Positions 5,313 to 8,153 of a DNA stretch of 8,153 nucleotides are shown here, in pieces. Position numbers and translations under genes: made by a program. Within the stretch, counting starts at the first letter, position 1, and each line of letters begins with the position of its first letter. Under the pieces are notes generated by a model. It was not told the origin of the DNA and did not search any database. It was given only the letters and a program-made list of their open reading frames with translations. Location of the stretch: positions 1 through 8,153 of the forward strand of contig JAKLIU010000080.1 of the NCBI GenBank assembly GCA_022709445.1. The letters are read 5' to 3'. This stretch comes from Spirochaetota bacterium (GTDB taxonomy: Bacteria > Spirochaetota > Spirochaetia > Treponematales > UBA12059).

Positions 5313-6247
5313 ACCAGGTCTCCCTGTTCGCGGCCCTGGGCGCGGGACTGCTGTCCTTCCTGTCGCCCTGCGTGCTGCCGGTGATACCCGGCTGGCTGTC
5401 CTTCGTGAGCGGGCAGGGAGCCGCGGCGCTCAAGGCGGGCGAGGCCCGGGGCACGGTGTTCTTCCGCACCCTGTTCTTCACGCTGGGCTTCTCGGTCCTG
5501 TTCGTGGCCCTGGGCATCGCGTTCTCCGGCAGCGGCATGCTGTTCGCGGGCAATGCCGCCAGGATCGTCACCATCGTGGCGGGGGCGGTCATAGCGCTCT
5601 TCGGCATCAACATGATCTTCGACCTGGTCAAGGCGCTCAACCGCGAGGCTCGCGCGCGGGTATCGACGAGGCCGGCGGGCGCGGCGGGGGCCTTCCTGGT
5701 GGGCATGGCCTTCGGCGCCGGCTGGACTCCCTGCATCGGGCCTGTGCTGATGTCCATACTCTTCATGGCTTCCCGCGCCGGCGGCATGGCCCAGGCGACC
5801 CTGCTGCTCGCGGCATACTCCCTGGGACTGGCCCTGCCCTTCCTGGCCGCCGGGCTGTTCTTCGAGCGGCTCAGCCCGCTGATGAACTGGTTCAAGAAGC
5901 GCGGCCGCGAGGTCAGGATAGCCTCGGGCATGCTCCTTGTGGTCATAGGCGCGGCCATGGCCCTGGGCAGGCTCACGGCGATCAACGGCTTCTTCAGCCG
6001 CCTGGGCTTCTCGATCAGGGCGTCCCTGGCGCAGGATCCGGCCGCCGTCCGTTCGTGGACCGCCGCGTCCATGGCCCTCCTCATCGCCGTGCTGGTGGCG
6101 GTTCCGCTGGTCCGGCGGACGCGCATCCTCGCCCCGTGGCGCATCGCCCTCCTGGTGGTCCTGGCGGCGGCGGGGATCCTGGACCTGACGGGGGTCGTCT
6201 CGCTGGCGGACCTGCTGGCCGGCTGGTTCCTGTTCCAGGGAGCCTGA
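5309..6247 (+). CDS. ccdA: CcdA/DsbD-like membrane thiol electron transporter with extended C-terminus
   Basis: Polytopic membrane protein of the CcdA/DsbD-beta family, 312 residues, which passes reducing equivalents from cytoplasmic thioredoxin to thiol proteins outside the membrane. The two family-defining cysteines are present: Cys21 in LSPCVLP at the first helix and Cys142 in GWTPCIGP at the fourth. Hydrophobic segments lie near 7-29, 51-73, 84-106, 124-152, 162-184 and 204-221, the usual six. Two more follow at about 252-268 and 277-309, absent from a minimal CcdA of roughly 230-250 residues. The start is ATG 5309, overlapping the upstream stop by ATGA; a much longer open frame from 4991 is out of frame through the tlpA-like gene and rejected. 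The overlap strongly links it to the second TlpA-like protein as redox partner. It ends 11 bp before a convergent gene. Confidence 0.93.
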   Translation: MNQVSLFAALGAGLLSFLSPCVLPVIPGWLSFVSGQGAAALKAGEARGTVFFRTLFFTLGFSVLFVALGIAFSGSGMLFAGNAARIVTIVAGAVIALFGINMIFDLVKALNREARARVSTRPAGAAGAFLVGMAFGAGWTPCIGPVLMSILFMASRAGGMAQATLLLAAYSLGLALPFLAAGLFFERLSPLMNWFKKRGREVRIASGMLLVVIGAAMALGRLTAINGFFSRLGFSIRASLAQDPAAVRSWTAASMALLIAVLVAVPLVRRTRILAPWRIALLVVLAAAGILDLTGVVSLADLLAGWFLFQGA

Positions 6248-6258
6248 CGGACAGGGAG

Positions 6259-7185
6259 TCAGCCGGGGCGGTAAGCCCGGAGCACCCGGAGCGCCCTGAG
6301 GGTGTTCCACCTGCCCGGGCTTCCGTTCTTCTCCCTGACGGAGTAGGTCTTCCCGGCCTGGGACCGCGACTTCCAGCGTCCGTGCCGGTCCCGCGCCGCC
6401 TCGATGCGGTCGAGCGCCTCGTCCATCCGGCCGTCATGCGCGACGCCGAAGCGCCGGAACAGGTCCAGGCAGCGCAGGATGTCGTACTTCCACCTGACGG
6501 GAAACGGGAACTTGAAGAAATCGTCCTTTATGATTTCGCCCGTGCGTTCCGAGCGGTACAGCCGGTGCCTGAGGATGAACTCGACGCCGCCGGAAGCCGC
6601 GTTCCGCAGCCGCCCTGCCGGGACGGCGCCCGGGTTCGCGGCCCGCGCGAACAGGCCTTCGATGACGGCTATGGTGGTGTGCAGGGACGAGCGCGTCCCG
6701 CCCTGGTAGTACATGCAGTTCCAGCCCCCGTCGGCAAGCTGCATGCGCAGGAGATAGTCGACCACCCCGTCCGTGCAGGCCGGATCCTTGATGAAGGTGG
6801 CGGCCATGGCCAGCAGCATGCCGTTGATGCACACGTCGCTGTACTCGACGGTCTTGGCGTAGTTGATCCCTCCGTCCGCCCCCCGGGGATGGGCCAGGAG
6901 CAGCCGCGTCGATTCCGCGCAGGCCTCGTTCCCGGCCCCCAGCCCCAGCTGCATCAGTTCGTGCAGGACGTAGTGGGTGCAGGTCCACTTGGGATTGTAG
7001 GCACCGTTGCCCCAGTGGCCGTCGGCTCCGCGTCGCTCGAGGAGCTCCCGGCACCAGCCCCGCCGCGGAAGCGCCCCGCGCAGGTCGCCAAGTTCGGCTT
7101 CAGGCCTGCCCAGGAGATCCCGGTTCACCTGCAGGCGCAGGGCGGGTTCGTCGTCCTCCAGCAACCACTTCACCACGTTTTCCAC
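6259..7185 (-). CDS. Squalene-cyclase/prenyltransferase-like alpha/alpha-toroid protein, function unknown
   Basis: A 308-residue protein with no signal peptide or membrane helix, probably cytoplasmic. It shows repeated Gly-Trp-type turns typical of the terpenoid cyclase/prenyltransferase toroid: ADGHWGN (54-60), ADGGIN (103-108), ADGGWN (151-156) and RHGRWK (267-272), each beside a helix. The DXDD motif of squalene-hopene cyclases is absent and the length is about half of theirs, so cyclase activity is unlikely. Conserved-looking stretches are NPKWTCTHYVLHEL (64-77), YSDVCINGML (115-124) and GGTRSSLHTT (162-171); the Cys and His residues could bind metal, but this is speculation. The start is GTG 7185 because GGGGAGG (7197-7191) lies five bases before it; a TTG at 7242 would add 19 residues across that site. 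It lies 53 nt after the membrane-protein gene, probably in one operon. Similar uncharacterised proteins are common in bacteria; I cannot give a reaction. Confidence 0.75.
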   Translation of the reverse strand: MENVVKWLLEDDEPALRLQVNRDLLGRPEAELGDLRGALPRRGWCRELLERRGADGHWGNGAYNPKWTCTHYVLHELMQLGLGAGNEACAESTRLLLAHPRGADGGINYAKTVEYSDVCINGMLLAMAATFIKDPACTDGVVDYLLRMQLADGGWNCMYYQGGTRSSLHTTIAVIEGLFARAANPGAVPAGRLRNAASGGVEFILRHRLYRSERTGEIIKDDFFKFPFPVRWKYDILRCLDLFRRFGVAHDGRMDEALDRIEAARDRHGRWKSRSQAGKTYSVREKNGSPGRWNTLRALRVLRAYRPG

Positions 7186-7190
7186 GCTCG

Positions 7191-7197
7191 CCTCCCC
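7191..7197 (-). promoter_or_regulatory. Shine-Dalgarno site selecting GTG 7185
   Basis: GGGGAGG on the minus strand, five bases before GTG 7185, the same arrangement as for other genes of the window. It favours the shorter reading of the toroid protein over a TTG start at 7242 that would overlap the upstream stop codon. Confidence 0.7.
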
Positions 7198-7238
7198 GAT
7201 GACCCGTACCGGTCCCGCGTGTCCGCGAAACCTGCCGG

Positions 7239-7937
7239 TCAATCCGCCGCGGGCCGCTTCCTGGACAGCGCGCCCTTGACCAGCCAGGAAATGCCGAAGG
7301 CGAACAGCGCCACCAGCTCCAGCCAGAAGGCCGGCTCGAGGTCGAACACGGGACTGCCGTCAGGCAGCAGGAGCAGGGCCAGGAGCAGCGCCAGGCAGGC
7401 GACCATGGTCAGCCCGCAGCTCACGTACACCGCGTTGCCCACCCGCTTGCGCAGGTCCAGGCCCCGCTTGCGGGTCTCGGCGTCGGTCTTGGTGAACAGG
7501 AACAGGGACACGGCGGCCAGGGTGGTGAAGAAGACCGCGGCGCTGGCGTAGTGCACCAGGTTGGTGGCCGCCGACACGTTGGGGGCTATGTGCACGTAGG
7601 GATTCACGGGGCTCTTGATGAAGGCGGGGAAGAAGGCCACCCCGAGGGCGGACAGGCTGGCGGTCTTGAACGCGAAGAAGTCCCACTTGTCGTAGCCGTG
7701 GTACGCGAAGAGGAAGAAGGACACGGCGCAGAGTATCCCCACGAAGATATCGCGCAGGTTGGTGTGGTAGTACGCGCTGATCGAGTCCAGCAGGAACGGG
7801 GCACGGACCAGCAGGCCGGACCACAGGAGCAGCACCACGGGCAGGGCCATGCCCATGATGCCCACCATGAGGCGCATGGTCTTGAAGGAAATGAAGACCG
7901 GGTTCTTCCGGTCCTGGCTGAATTTGATGCCGAACAT
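7239..7937 (-). CDS. Six-helix integral membrane protein of unknown function
   Basis: A 232-residue protein with about six hydrophobic segments (near 24-44, 62-80, 92-108, 126-149, 167-191 and 203-221), so an inner-membrane protein. The N-terminus is short, basic and cytoplasmic-looking (FSQDRKN), and a charged loop TKTDAETRKRGLDLRKR (149-165) should face the cytoplasm. The most distinctive stretch is SISAYYHTNLRDIFVG (52-67) followed by FAYHGYDKWD (77-86), rich in His, Tyr and Asp and lying at the ends of helix 2. I recall this style from uncharacterised DUF998-like bacterial membrane proteins but cannot confirm the family. ATG 7937 has GGAGG (7947-7943) five bases before it. It starts 12 nt after the NYN-like gene stop and precedes the toroid gene, in a probable three-gene operon. 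No catalytic motif is recognised. Confidence 0.82.
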   Translation of the reverse strand: MFGIKFSQDRKNPVFISFKTMRLMVGIMGMALPVVLLLWSGLLVRAPFLLDSISAYYHTNLRDIFVGILCAVSFFLFAYHGYDKWDFFAFKTASLSALGVAFFPAFIKSPVNPYVHIAPNVSAATNLVHYASAAVFFTTLAAVSLFLFTKTDAETRKRGLDLRKRVGNAVYVSCGLTMVACLALLLALLLLPDGSPVFDLEPAFWLELVALFAFGISWLVKGALSRKRPAAD

Positions 7938-7949
7938 CGTCCCCTCCGA

Positions 7950-8153
7950 TCAGCGTTTGCCGCCGCCGGCTGCCCGCCCCCAGACCACCCGGTCGCGGAA
8001 ACCAGCCCAGTCCATCGCCTCCGCGCCGGCCCTGGAGGCGTGCGCGAGGAGGCCCAGGTCGTCGCTCACCAGGAGCCGGCAGCGGGCCGCGGCGGCCCGT
8101 TCGATCAGCCCGTCGTTCCGGTGCCGCCCGCCGCCGCCGTCAGCGGGCGCGCG
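7950..8153 (-). CDS. C-terminal 67 residues of a probable NYN/PIN-like nuclease (5' end outside window)
   Basis: The minus-strand frame is open from the right edge to TGA 7952-7950. The visible residues include DGLIERAAAARCRLLVSDD, then a helix-like LGLLAHASRAGAEAMD and WAGFRDRVVWG, ending in a Gly/Lys/Arg tail. The order of an acidic-residue-led helix, a hydrophobic strand ending in VSDD and a helix followed by GA-x-x-M resembles the C-terminal half of NYN/YacP-like PIN-fold RNases, where such Asp residues help bind catalytic metal. Over half the domain is missing, so this is a tentative call. Gene reality is supported by the Shine-Dalgarno of the next gene lying just before and around the stop, and by head-to-tail spacing of 12 nt. 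Its start and promoter cannot be seen. Confidence 0.55.
   Translation of the reverse strand, partial: RAPADGGGGRHRNDGLIERAAAARCRLLVSDDLGLLAHASRAGAEAMDWAGFRDRVVWGRAAGGGKR

Noticed and set aside
6055..7551. 498-residue plus-strand open frame across the end of ccdA, the toroid gene and the membrane-protein gene
   Set aside because: It overlaps three well-supported genes, shows no recognisable motif and has the Pro/Arg/Gly bias expected of an antisense GC-rich frame.

Overview
This window is high-GC bacterial chromosome, by eye roughly two-thirds G+C. Both edges cut through genes, and there are no mobile elements, CRISPR arrays or RNA genes that I can see. Nine protein-coding genes account for almost all of it. 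A bacterial XPB-type helicase, a CPPC-type TlpA/CcdA pair, lipoproteins with a relaxed lipobox and a divergent ClpP suggest a GC-rich spirochaete (Spirochaetota). This is an inference with moderate to low confidence; no rRNA or other marker is present to confirm it. The coding style is notable for this GC content: ATA isoleucine codons are common and ATT is almost absent. Shine-Dalgarno sites lie regularly about 5 nt before the start codons.

Left block (1-3805, minus strand): clpP, purC and a lipidated endonuclease/exonuclease/phosphatase (EEP) gene look like one operon, with a 4-bp ATGA overlap (clpP/purC) and a 34-nt gap. Downstream lies the XPB helicase gene, cut by the left edge. It appears to have its own promoter, placed so that transcription would begin at the A of its ATG, which suggests a leaderless mRNA.

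Central block (3806-6247, plus strand): an AT-rich divergent control region separates clpP from two tandem TlpA-like thioredoxins and a CcdA-type membrane electron carrier. The first TlpA is a predicted lipoprotein and the second has a plain signal sequence or anchor. The second overlaps ccdA by ATGA. Together they form a self-contained extracytoplasmic thiol-reduction module: CcdA would carry electrons from cytoplasmic thioredoxin across the membrane to the two CPPC proteins.

Right block (6259-8153, minus strand, convergent with ccdA): the C-terminal end of a probable NYN/PIN-like nuclease, a six-helix membrane protein of unknown function and a soluble squalene-cyclase-like alpha/alpha-toroid protein lie head to tail with short gaps. 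This probable operon is the least understood part of the window. I found no clear evidence of a wholly new system. The best leads are the leaderless helicase gene, the ClpP with an acidic N-terminus, the TlpA duplication and the right-hand cluster.
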